A DNA stretch of 18,435 nt, taken from assembly GCA_016928935.1 (NCBI GenBank), contig JAFGJU010000109.1, forward strand, positions 1-18,435. The letters run 5' to 3'. The notes beneath the pieces were generated by a model. The model saw nothing but the letters and a program-made list of their open reading frames with translations. It ran no database searches and was not told the DNA's origin. Made by a program: the position numbers and the translations under genes. Shown one piece after another: positions 11,330 to 18,435 of the stretch. Within the stretch, counting starts at the first letter, position 1; every line of letters begins with the position of its first letter. The stretch comes from Candidatus Eiseniibacteriota bacterium (GTDB lineage: Bacteria > Eisenbacteria > RBG-16-71-46 > JAFGJU01).

Positions 11330-13339
11330 CTATTTTGCGTCCAGGAGCCTTATCTCCTCTATCCTGACGCCGCGGTCGATCTTGTCGACCACGTCCATAC
11401 CCTCCACGACGCGGCCGAACACTGTGTACCGTCCGTCGAGGTGAGGCTGGGGGGAGTGGGTGATGAAGAACTGGCTTCCGCCGGTGTCCTTGCCCGACAG
11501 GGCCATGCCCACCGTTCCCGCCGAGTAGCGCTCCATGTTTATCTCGCATCTTATCGAATGCCCCGGCCCCCCCCATCCGTCTCCCCGCGGGCAGCCGTCC
11601 TGTATCACGAAATTGGGCACCACCCTGTGGAACGTGAGGCCGTTGTAATAGCCCCGCTCCACGAGCCTCACGAAATTACGCACTGTGTTGGGCGCGGCGC
11701 GGCCCAAGAGCTGTATCACGATTTCACCCTTGTCCGTCGCCAACGTCGCTCGCCCCGTGTAGGAGTCGGTGGCCGCGTCGTAGTCGGCCGGCACGTCGGT
11801 CGGGGGCCTGAAGGCGGCCTGGCTCAGGGCCCAAAGGCTGTCGGCCACGCGTCTGCCCCACAGCTCATTGAAGGCTTCGTACGCCGTCCTTCTGAGCCTG
11901 AGGTCGCCGTCGTACAGGGCCTCTCTGTACGCTTCGAGAGCGCCCACGGCCCTGAGTCTGGTCAGCGCCTCCACGGCCGCTATTCTCACGTCCGGCTCCG
12001 GCACGTTCTTCCACTTCTCGTACGTGTCCAGCAGGGTCACGGAGGCCCGGGGCTCCCCCGCCTCGCCGAGGGCCTCGCACGCGCAGGCCACCACGACGAA
12101 GTCCGAGTCGGAGCACGCCTGCTGCAGGAACGATAGTGCGTCTCTCCCCCTCAACTTCCCCGCTCCCACGACGGCGGCGGCGCGGGCCCGCACGTCCGTG
12201 TCCGTCCTGAACGCGGCCTCGAGCATCCCCAGGGCGCCGTCCACTTTGGCCTCACCCAAAGCCTCGTACAGGGAGGCCCTGACGAACCACTCGTCTCTCC
12301 TGAGAAGCTGGTCCATTAGGGTCTGGACGGCCTGCTTGTTGGAAAGGATGAGTGCCCTGATCGCCTCCGCTCTGACGAGCGGCGAGCTGTCGAAGGTCAG
12401 CCGGGTAATGAAATCGGCGGCGTCGCCGGAGGCCAGCCTGCCGAGGGCTGAACAGGCAGCCGCTCTCACTTGGAAAGACCTGTCGTCCAACATCGCCGCG
12501 AGATGCGGGACTCCGACGGAAGCGGGAAACGCCCCGAGGGACCTGGCCGCGTTGACGCGCACGTGCCAGTCGTCGTCGGTCGTGAGCCTGTCCAGGACTG
12601 CCGCGGCGTCGTCCGACGGTATCTTCCCGAGCGCTCTGGCGGCGTAGCTCCTGGCCAACCAGCTCCTGTCTCCGGCCAGCTTGGTGAGGACCCTCAACGA
12701 CCTGGCATGCGGGATGTTCTCCAGAGCGTAAGCGACGTGCCATCGCGTCTCCTCGTCCCTCGAGCCTGCGGCCTTCCACAGGGCGGGCAGGGCCGTGCTG
12801 TCTCCCACGAAGGCCAGGGAAAGGGCTGCCCGCGACGCCAGGTCCTCCTGGTGCGAGCCCAGGATGCGGATGAGCGGCCTCACCGCGTCGCGGCTGCGGG
12901 TCTTTCCCAGAGCCTCCACCGCGGCCGACTTCACCGCGCCGGAACGGTCCGCGGCCAGAGTCGTCAGATGGGCCGCAGCGGACACGGAGTACATCTGCCC
13001 CAGAGCGAAGGCGGCGTTCGCCCGCACTTCGTCCGACGGGTCCCCGATGAGACCGCCCAGGGCCGGCACCGAAGTCGAGTCCTGGAGCCTGCCCAGGGCC
13101 AGGGCGGCCCTCGCCCTGACTGTTGCGTCTTCGTCGGACAGGTACGCCGCCACGACCGACGCGTCTGCCCGCGCGTCCTCGAGAGCGGCTATCCGCCGGA
13201 GCTTTTCCACGCCGCCGTCGGCGTCGGATTCAAGGGCCTGCTGACCCGACGCACTCGATAAGAGGAGAAAGGAAAGGACGGCGGCGCCGAGACAGAAGGC
13301 CGTCCCGAAGCGCACTCGCGCCCACATAGTCGCTGCCAT
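11330..13339 (-). CDS. Exported HEAT-repeat protein fused to a cyclophilin-type peptidyl-prolyl isomerase
   Basis: A 669-residue protein with an N-terminal signal sequence (MAATMWARVRF, then GTAFCLGAAVLSFLLLSSASG). About 30-500 is a long solenoid of HEAT/PBS-lyase-like repeats, roughly one per 31 residues, with recurring words such as VRARAALALGRL and VRANAAFALGQM. Residues about 525-669 are a cyclophilin domain with FHRVVPNFVIQDG (catalytic Arg572), GSQFFITHSPQPHLDGRYTVFGRV and the closing GMDVVDKID. Cyclophilins speed proline cis-trans isomerisation, here probably in the periplasm, with the HEAT solenoid offering a protein-binding surface. The Trp and His of the human CypA loop are His and Tyr, as in many bacterial members. 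The ATG at 13339 is listed; a TTG two codons upstream (13345) is better spaced from GAGGTG and is possible. The gene is 115 nt behind the C25 peptidase gene. Confidence 0.92.
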   Translation of the reverse strand: MAATMWARVRFGTAFCLGAAVLSFLLLSSASGQQALESDADGGVEKLRRIAALEDARADASVVAAYLSDEDATVRARAALALGRLQDSTSVPALGGLIGDPSDEVRANAAFALGQMYSVSAAAHLTTLAADRSGAVKSAAVEALGKTRSRDAVRPLIRILGSHQEDLASRAALSLAFVGDSTALPALWKAAGSRDEETRWHVAYALENIPHARSLRVLTKLAGDRSWLARSYAARALGKIPSDDAAAVLDRLTTDDDWHVRVNAARSLGAFPASVGVPHLAAMLDDRSFQVRAAACSALGRLASGDAADFITRLTFDSSPLVRAEAIRALILSNKQAVQTLMDQLLRRDEWFVRASLYEALGEAKVDGALGMLEAAFRTDTDVRARAAAVVGAGKLRGRDALSFLQQACSDSDFVVVACACEALGEAGEPRASVTLLDTYEKWKNVPEPDVRIAAVEALTRLRAVGALEAYREALYDGDLRLRRTAYEAFNELWGRRVADSLWALSQAAFRPPTDVPADYDAATDSYTGRATLATDKGEIVIQLLGRAAPNTVRNFVRLVERGYYNGLTFHRVVPNFVIQDGCPRGDGWGGPGHSIRCEINMERYSAGTVGMALSGKDTGGSQFFITHSPQPHLDGRYTVFGRVVEGMDVVDKIDRGVRIEEIRLLDAK

Positions 13340-13454
13340 GCCCAATGTGCACCACCTCGTGTGTCCGTCCGCCTGCTGGGACGCCTGCACCTGCCGGGCC
13401 CGGACGAGAAGCCCATGCGCGGGCCCGACCGTCCTGCCGGGCTCGTCGCGGAGT

Positions 13455-16400
13455 CTATTCCACCTTGACTACCTTGTCCAATCTGGTGATCTTACGGCCT
13501 TCCGTGTCCGTGGCGGTTACGACGTACACGTACAGTCCGTTGGCTACCCGATCCCCTTCGGCGTCCAACCCTTCCCAGACGACGCTGTTCTCGCCGACGA
13601 GGGCGCTTCCGGGGATCTCCACGAGCTTTCTGCCGGAGACAGTGAAGATCTCTATGACTACTCTGGCCGGCGTGCCGGTCAGTTCGTAGTTGAACGAAGT
13701 CACCCTGTCGAACGGACTCGGGAACACGAAGAGCCGGTTCATGGCAAACCCGGAGGTGACCACGACCGACACAGAACGCTCCACGTCCCCGACCGCGACG
13801 GCCAGGACGTGGTCTCCGTCTGCAAGAACCAGCTCCGAGCTGACCTGCCAGTTTCTGCCGGACGAGTCCGTCTGCTCGACGCTCGCGGAGGCCGTCGAGT
13901 CGCCGCCGTCCACCAGGAACTTGAGCTCGCCTTCGGACAGTACGACGGGGCTTGCGACCGCGGCGCGGACCACGAATCGCGGCGGCACCAGCGAACCGTC
14001 GCGGATGGCGCGGCCCTGGCCGTCGAAGAAGCTGACGTCCAGCGCGACACTGAGGTTGAACTGGCTCTCGCGGCCGTTCACGTCCGTGGCGTGAAGCTCA
14101 ACGTCGTAAGTGCCGGCCCTGAGCACGCTCGGATAGTAGAGCGAGAACCGCCTGCTCGCTCCCTGGACGGTGTCGGCGGTGGCGGTGACCTGGTACGAGG
14201 ACGGAGGCACCGTTCCGTTGCCGTCCGGCCCGGTCTCCTCTATCCAGATTGAACTGCCGTCCACGGCCACCTCGTCGTTCATGAGCGCCTGGATGCGCAC
14301 CGAATCGTCCTCGGACGCGGCATAGACGCGGGCCCCGTGCGAAACCGTCGAACCGTCCACCGTGACGGCGAACTGCGGCGGCAGCGCGTCCATCCTGAGG
14401 CCCGGGTCTCCGAGCAGGCAGTAGGTCTTGACAGTGAACTTGTTCGTGTAGTCTCCTGCCAGGTACCTGACCTCCGCCGAGCCCACGATCTCTCCCAGAA
14501 GCCATCTGGCTCCTCGTTTTCCCCTGAGGTCGGAAGTCGGAGGCGAACCGAAGAACGCGTCGAAAAGCGCCACGTTCATGTCTCCGTAGACGCTGAGAGG
14601 CAGAAGCTCGAAGGCGTCGCTGGCATAAACGGCAACGGCGCCCCTGTCCGGCAGCAGGAGCAGCTTCTCTCCGAGGCAGTCACCCACGAGGCCGTCCTCT
14701 TCGTTCTCTTCCTCGAAGTCGCTGAAGTGGCACGAGAAGGCGGTCCAGAACGCCGGCTTGCCGTAATTGTTGAGTGAGCTCACGTCGCTCAGGCCGTACA
14801 CACGCATGTTGTCCACGATGACGTACTCGTGTGACACCAGGTAACGGTTCGCGTGGCCCTGGTAGTTGACGAATAGGCTGCCCTGGGAGAACCGGGACAG
14901 AAATGCAGGCGTGACGTTCTGCCGGGTGTACTGCTGCATGTCGGCCAGCGGAACACAGTTCTTGGGCGTCGAGGGAACCGTGTCCAGGTAGGCCGAAAGG
15001 AAGAGCGTGTCCGCCTGGAAGCCGGGGGCAGCCGGGCTCTGGAGCACGATGTCTCGTGCGGCCAGCGAAATGGTCCTGAAGACCCTCTCGCTCCAGCTGT
15101 AGCACTCGTTCACCCAGTCACTGCTGGAGTAGGCGTCGTCTGAGAAAAACACGCCGCTTCCCCTGAACGCGTCCTGGGCGGAGAAGCTCTCGTAGGCCAG
15201 TATCTTCTGGATGAACGCCGAGAGCTCGGCCGAGCTCCCGGCGGGTATTCTCCCCACGTACATGTCGGGGTAGTCGTCGGTCCCCCCGTCCAGCGCGCTC
15301 ACGTACCAGTGGTCGCTTCCGACCAGCTCCGGCCCGGTCGGGCCGGACACGGGACTGAGGATCTCGTATGTCGGGACGAAGTCGGGCGAGCTGTACCGCA
15401 AAACGTCCTTGTAGTCCTTGGTGGCGTCTCCGACCAGTACAAGGAAGAGCGGGGTTCCCCACTCTGCGAAGCCGTATTTCATGTACCTCTTTATCGCGGA
15501 TGCCGAGCGCCTGCCGCCGTTGAACTCATCGAACACGTCGGTCAAAGCGGCAACCTCCACGCCGTGTCCCTGGCTCGTCCTCCTGGAAACGAGCGGAGAC
15601 AGCGCGGAGGCGAAGTCGTCATAGGTGACCAGGAAGTAGTCCTTACCTGCCCCCGAGGTCCTGAGCGACGACGGAGAGTCGAGCGTCACGGAAACGGCCG
15701 AGGGAACTGCGGAGGCGGCCAGGGCTTCGTAGCGCCTGGGCGAGAGGCCGACCGAATCCCTGAACACTAGCTGATAGCCGGAGCCCTGCGGAGTGACCTG
15801 CGAGGGGTCCACTGTCAGGCGGACGGGGTTCAGGGAGTCGGTGACGTCAAACAGCATTATGTCGGCTGACGGAAAGTCGGCCACGGTAAACTGCACCTCT
15901 CCCGACGCTCCCGCGCTGTTGAAACTGAGCCTTCCCTGCGACGCAACAAACCTCTTGTAGTAACTCACCTCGAACCAGTCCAGGTACGCCCCGCTGCCGG
16001 ACAGGAAGCTGCCCGACACCTGGTGCTCGCCGTGGTAGCGGAATAGACTCTGGCCGGTGGACAGCATCGTGTCCGGGACCGCGAAACCCGTGTCGAGAAT
16101 GGCTTCGGCCTGCGCGCTCGGGTACGTCGGTCCGAAGCTCTCCCGGTAGAAGAGCGTGTCCCTCAGGCCGCGGCTGTTGACGAGCACAATCGTGACGTAG
16201 TGCAGCATGGGCCTGTAGCCGTGGTAGCGTGCCCTGATGCGCCAGTCCTTCGTCGAGTCTGGGGCGAACACTCTGAACGGAAGCGCCGGCTCCGTGCTGG
16301 GAGGCCAGTCCGACGTCCAAAGGTAGTAGTCCGCGTCCTCTTTGGTCGCGAACTCCAGGAACAGTGAGTCCCTCTCCACCTTTTCGACGTGAAGAAACGA

Positions 16401-17543
16401 CCCGGGCTCCACGGGTACGACGCCCTCCCGCCAGGAATCTCTCTGGGCCATGCCCAGTCCGTCCGAGGCACCCACGGTCAGCCAGTAGACGTTCTCGTAG
16501 CTGTAGCGCTGCTCCGTCAAGTCGCCGGGGAAACGGTCGCGGAGTGACAACCCGTAGAAAACGAAGTAATCGGACCCGTCGAAGAGGCCGTCGGAGTCCG
16601 CGTCGACGACGTGGACTGGCACTTCGACCTGTCTGAAGGGCGACGGGTCGCCTTCCAGGTAGTGCTTCTCGAACAGCCGGACCTGCCCTATCGGGTAAGA
16701 CGACCCCAGACCTGGGACGCCGGAGTGGTTCACCCTGCAAACGCCGGAGGAACGAACCGGAATCTTGTACTCGCTGACTGCCTGCGTGACGGGAAGCGGC
16801 GTCTCACCCGCTCCGGACACAGGCTTTCTCCGCCAGTGCTTCGACTGCTCGTAGTTGATTATCAGTCCCTGGTAGAGGCCCTCGGCGTTCAGCTCGAACG
16901 ACGGCACCGGCTCCGTCTGGGCGGCTTTCCGAGCCGTCTCGCCGTCGGCCTCAGGTACAAAGTCCACCCTCACGACAAGAGCCCTGGAGTACACCACCTG
17001 CCGGCTGCCGGCGTCGTACCGGACCGGGAACAGGAACACGGGTGCGACACTCTGATGCCGAAGGGTGGAGGGCTCGCTGATCCTCGCCGCGTCGACTGGA
17101 AAAGCCGAGCGGCCGGAGTAGAAGCCTTCGTCCATGGCAAACTCGACCGCCGGCGTGGGCGACTCTCCGTCCCGAATGAATGCCCTGGGCGCGGGAACGG
17201 GCACAAGTCCCGGCATAATGGCGGTCTCGTTCGAGATTACCCGGAGGCGGGCCGTCCTGCCGAAAGGAACCCCGAGGAGGGCGGAAGTGTACGGAAGCTG
17301 GGGCAGCCCCTCTTCTTGGGTGGTCAAAAAATCACGGAATTGAACGGAGTGGAACACCCTGCCGCCCAGCTCGACGGGCGCAGCCACCAGTGTGTCTATC
17401 TCGACCCTCAGGGTCACGCCTGTGTCGTCGCTCTCGAGGACCTCGATCCCCGACCCGAGCCGGGCCTCCAGCGGTCGCGCCACAAGCGCGATCCCGGCCA
17501 AGAGCGCCACGAGTGCGATGCGACCCCTCAACGAGGTACTCAA
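13455..17543 (-). CDS. PorU-like C25 (gingipain-family) cysteine peptidase with FlgD-Ig-type C-terminal domain
   Basis: A 1362-residue exported protein. Residues 1-27 are a signal peptide. The N-terminal half is beta-rich and contains a calcium-loop-like DADSDGLFDGSDYFVFYG (from D314), typical of PorU-like proteins. The C25 catalytic domain spans about 630-1010, with LVLVGDATKDY and DYPDMYVGRIPAGS. Its catalytic His is in NYQGHANRY (H897) and the catalytic Cys in FSCHFSDF (C938), so the dyad is intact. Ig-like domains follow, and residues about 1268-1362 form a FlgD-Ig/type A sorting-like domain (NRLFVFPSPF, then GRKLVEIPG and NGLYVYVVTATD). PorU is the surface sortase of the type IX secretion system: it removes C-terminal domains of secreted proteins and links them to lipopolysaccharide. 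Whether this protein is a true PorU or a secreted C25 protease cannot be told here. The start is TTG, supported by AGGAGG 5 nt upstream. Confidence 0.9.
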   Translation of the reverse strand: MSTSLRGRIALVALLAGIALVARPLEARLGSGIEVLESDDTGVTLRVEIDTLVAAPVELGGRVFHSVQFRDFLTTQEEGLPQLPYTSALLGVPFGRTARLRVISNETAIMPGLVPVPAPRAFIRDGESPTPAVEFAMDEGFYSGRSAFPVDAARISEPSTLRHQSVAPVFLFPVRYDAGSRQVVYSRALVVRVDFVPEADGETARKAAQTEPVPSFELNAEGLYQGLIINYEQSKHWRRKPVSGAGETPLPVTQAVSEYKIPVRSSGVCRVNHSGVPGLGSSYPIGQVRLFEKHYLEGDPSPFRQVEVPVHVVDADSDGLFDGSDYFVFYGLSLRDRFPGDLTEQRYSYENVYWLTVGASDGLGMAQRDSWREGVVPVEPGSFLHVEKVERDSLFLEFATKEDADYYLWTSDWPPSTEPALPFRVFAPDSTKDWRIRARYHGYRPMLHYVTIVLVNSRGLRDTLFYRESFGPTYPSAQAEAILDTGFAVPDTMLSTGQSLFRYHGEHQVSGSFLSGSGAYLDWFEVSYYKRFVASQGRLSFNSAGASGEVQFTVADFPSADIMLFDVTDSLNPVRLTVDPSQVTPQGSGYQLVFRDSVGLSPRRYEALAASAVPSAVSVTLDSPSSLRTSGAGKDYFLVTYDDFASALSPLVSRRTSQGHGVEVAALTDVFDEFNGGRRSASAIKRYMKYGFAEWGTPLFLVLVGDATKDYKDVLRYSSPDFVPTYEILSPVSGPTGPELVGSDHWYVSALDGGTDDYPDMYVGRIPAGSSAELSAFIQKILAYESFSAQDAFRGSGVFFSDDAYSSSDWVNECYSWSERVFRTISLAARDIVLQSPAAPGFQADTLFLSAYLDTVPSTPKNCVPLADMQQYTRQNVTPAFLSRFSQGSLFVNYQGHANRYLVSHEYVIVDNMRVYGLSDVSSLNNYGKPAFWTAFSCHFSDFEEENEEDGLVGDCLGEKLLLLPDRGAVAVYASDAFELLPLSVYGDMNVALFDAFFGSPPTSDLRGKRGARWLLGEIVGSAEVRYLAGDYTNKFTVKTYCLLGDPGLRMDALPPQFAVTVDGSTVSHGARVYAASEDDSVRIQALMNDEVAVDGSSIWIEETGPDGNGTVPPSSYQVTATADTVQGASRRFSLYYPSVLRAGTYDVELHATDVNGRESQFNLSVALDVSFFDGQGRAIRDGSLVPPRFVVRAAVASPVVLSEGELKFLVDGGDSTASASVEQTDSSGRNWQVSSELVLADGDHVLAVAVGDVERSVSVVVTSGFAMNRLFVFPSPFDRVTSFNYELTGTPARVVIEIFTVSGRKLVEIPGSALVGENSVVWEGLDAEGDRVANGLYVYVVTATDTEGRKITRLDKVVKVE

Positions 17544-17548
17544 CGCGG

Positions 17549-17554
17549 CCTCCT
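17549..17554 (-). promoter_or_regulatory. Ribosome binding site for the TTG start of the C25 peptidase gene
   Basis: AGGAGG on the minus strand, 5 nt before the TTG at 17543. The signal peptide begins right at this start, so the rare start codon is well supported. Confidence 0.8.
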
Positions 17555-17621
17555 ACAATGTTCCGGGCCTGAGCCGACCGTCCGCACGCGGGCAGCCACA
17601 ACGGGGCTTACCCCCTCCCAG

Positions 17622-17634
17622 GGAACCAGGTTCC
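17622..17634. repeat. Short inverted repeat between the parvulin and C25 peptidase genes
   Basis: GGAACC-A-GGTTCC is a perfect 6-bp dyad with a 1-nt centre, in the 133-nt gap upstream of the C25 gene. The small centre suits a protein-binding site better than a hairpin. No clear promoter boxes were seen in this gap. Confidence 0.35.
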
Positions 17635-17676
17635 AGGCCGCCCGATGCCGCGTGTATGCGGCCCCGCGGTAGGCCG

Positions 17677-18435
17677 TCACTGCAAGGCCGGGAGCACGAC
17701 CGCTCGCAGGGCTTCCTCGTTGACGGCTATGCTCGCCTTTGACCGAAGGTCCTCGATCAGGGCCGCGAAGGCGACGTCGGCCTTCATGAAGCCCAGCCGC
17801 TCCACGATCATGGGGGTCGCCTCTTCGAGGTTGAGCAGCCTGGGGTCCTGCCTCGCCAGCAGCTTTGCCACCTTCCAGCGCCTGCTATCCAGGATCGGGC
17901 CGGCGGTTGAGCCGATCGGCGTCTCCCACAGTGCCTCGAACAGCGCCACTGCTTTGTCCTTTGTGATGAAGCCGGTGGTGTCGAAGCCGGTTTCGCTGCC
18001 CGAGTAGATGGAGAAATCCACAGCCACGGACTCGAAATCTCTCCCCTCCTCCAGTTGCTTGGCCGCCCGGCGGGCCACGTTCACGGAGTCGAAGGTCATG
18101 ACGGCCAGGTTGATTACCGGCGCCGTCATGAAGGCGTCCCTGTTGGCTTCGTAGTGCTCTTCCACTTCCTCCCGTGTGATAGTCACCGTGTCCTGTATTG
18201 CCACGAACAACTGACTCAGAATGAGCTCCTCGCGCTTCTTCCGAACCAGGTTGCGGAAGAAGGGCTTGTCGCGCAGACCGAGCTTGTTGAACTCGAGCTC
18301 ATACACCTTCTCTCTGCCGAGGTCCTCGATTGTCAGCACAATATCGTCTGTGTTGCCCCCGACCGGCCGAACGAACGGAGGCCTCCTGTCGACCTGCTCC
18401 GCAAACTCCCCCAGGGTTAGCTCGCCGCCCAAGAG
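17677..18435 (-). CDS. SurA/PpiC-type peptidyl-prolyl cis-trans isomerase (partial, N-terminus beyond right edge)
   Basis: The last 252 residues of a larger protein; the frame is open to the right edge, and the TTG near 18432 is internal rather than a start. The visible part begins with a SurA-like helical chaperone region (LTLGEFAEQVD, ILSQLFVAIQDTVTITREEVEEHYEANRDAF). A parvulin domain follows, from VINLAVMTFDSVNVARRAAKQLEEG through DFESVAVDFSIYSG to GSTAGPILDSRRWKVAKLL. Parvulins of this type act in the periplasm, where they chaperone outer-membrane and secreted proteins. The usual GGdLG signature is changed to SETGF, so isomerase activity could be weak and the chaperone role dominant. It ends 133 nt before the start of the C25 peptidase gene and is probably in the same transcription unit. 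Confidence 0.85.
   Translation of the reverse strand, partial: LLGGELTLGEFAEQVDRRPPFVRPVGGNTDDIVLTIEDLGREKVYELEFNKLGLRDKPFFRNLVRKKREELILSQLFVAIQDTVTITREEVEEHYEANRDAFMTAPVINLAVMTFDSVNVARRAAKQLEEGRDFESVAVDFSIYSGSETGFDTTGFITKDKAVALFEALWETPIGSTAGPILDSRRWKVAKLLARQDPRLLNLEEATPMIVERLGFMKADVAFAALIEDLRSKASIAVNEEALRAVVLPALQ

Noticed and set aside
13340..13454. Terminator between the C25 peptidase and HEAT-cyclophilin genes
   Set aside because: GACGAG/CTCGTC arms and a repeated CCCGGCAGG word give some structure, but the pairing is interrupted and no T-tract follows in the minus direction.

Overview
The window is GC-rich bacterial DNA with long, tightly packed genes, mostly on the minus strand. Several families point to the FCB superphylum or a related candidate phylum such as Eisenbacteria, Krumholzibacteriota or Latescibacterota. 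They are a gingipain/PorU-like C25 peptidase with a FlgD-Ig-type C-terminal domain, a GWxTD-domain lipoprotein, a TonB-family protein, and a TPR-GAF-sigma-54 activator. This placement is an inference from gene families; no marker gene such as rRNA lies in the window. I saw no tRNA, rRNA, CRISPR array, insertion sequence or phage gene.

Right part (about 18435 to 8582, minus strand, transcribed leftward): an envelope and protein-folding cluster. It runs from a SurA/PpiC-type peptidyl-prolyl isomerase (cut by the right edge), through a 1362-aa PorU-like C25 cysteine peptidase with an intact His/Cys pair and an exported HEAT-repeat/cyclophilin fusion, to the disaggregase ClpB. Three of the four proteins look exported; ClpB is cytoplasmic.

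Middle part: ClpB converges with a plus-strand GAF-GGDEF protein (7210-8577), with only 4 nt between the stop codons. The GGDEF signature and the RxxD inhibitory site are intact, but the guanine-contacting Asp of the fold is Asn. A 617-nt intergenic region (6593-7209) separates it from a divergent leftward pair. This pair is a small secreted protein (6592-6224) and a large TPR-GAF-AAA+-Fis sigma-54 activator (6179-3099). In front of the pair lie a good sigma-54 promoter (GG-N10-GC), an inverted repeat just upstream of it, and a second sigma-70-like promoter further upstream. This arrangement suggests a self-controlled sigma-54 circuit that includes an exported peptide-sized product. It is the most interesting system in the window.

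Left part: a 382-nt intergenic region (2717-3098) holds two hairpins, one with a T-rich tail that reads as a terminator for the sigma-54 activator gene, and short direct repeats. It also has a near-consensus sigma-70 promoter (TTGACA-N17-CATAAT) for the next leftward operon, which encodes a TonB-family protein and a GWxTD lipoprotein cut by the left edge.
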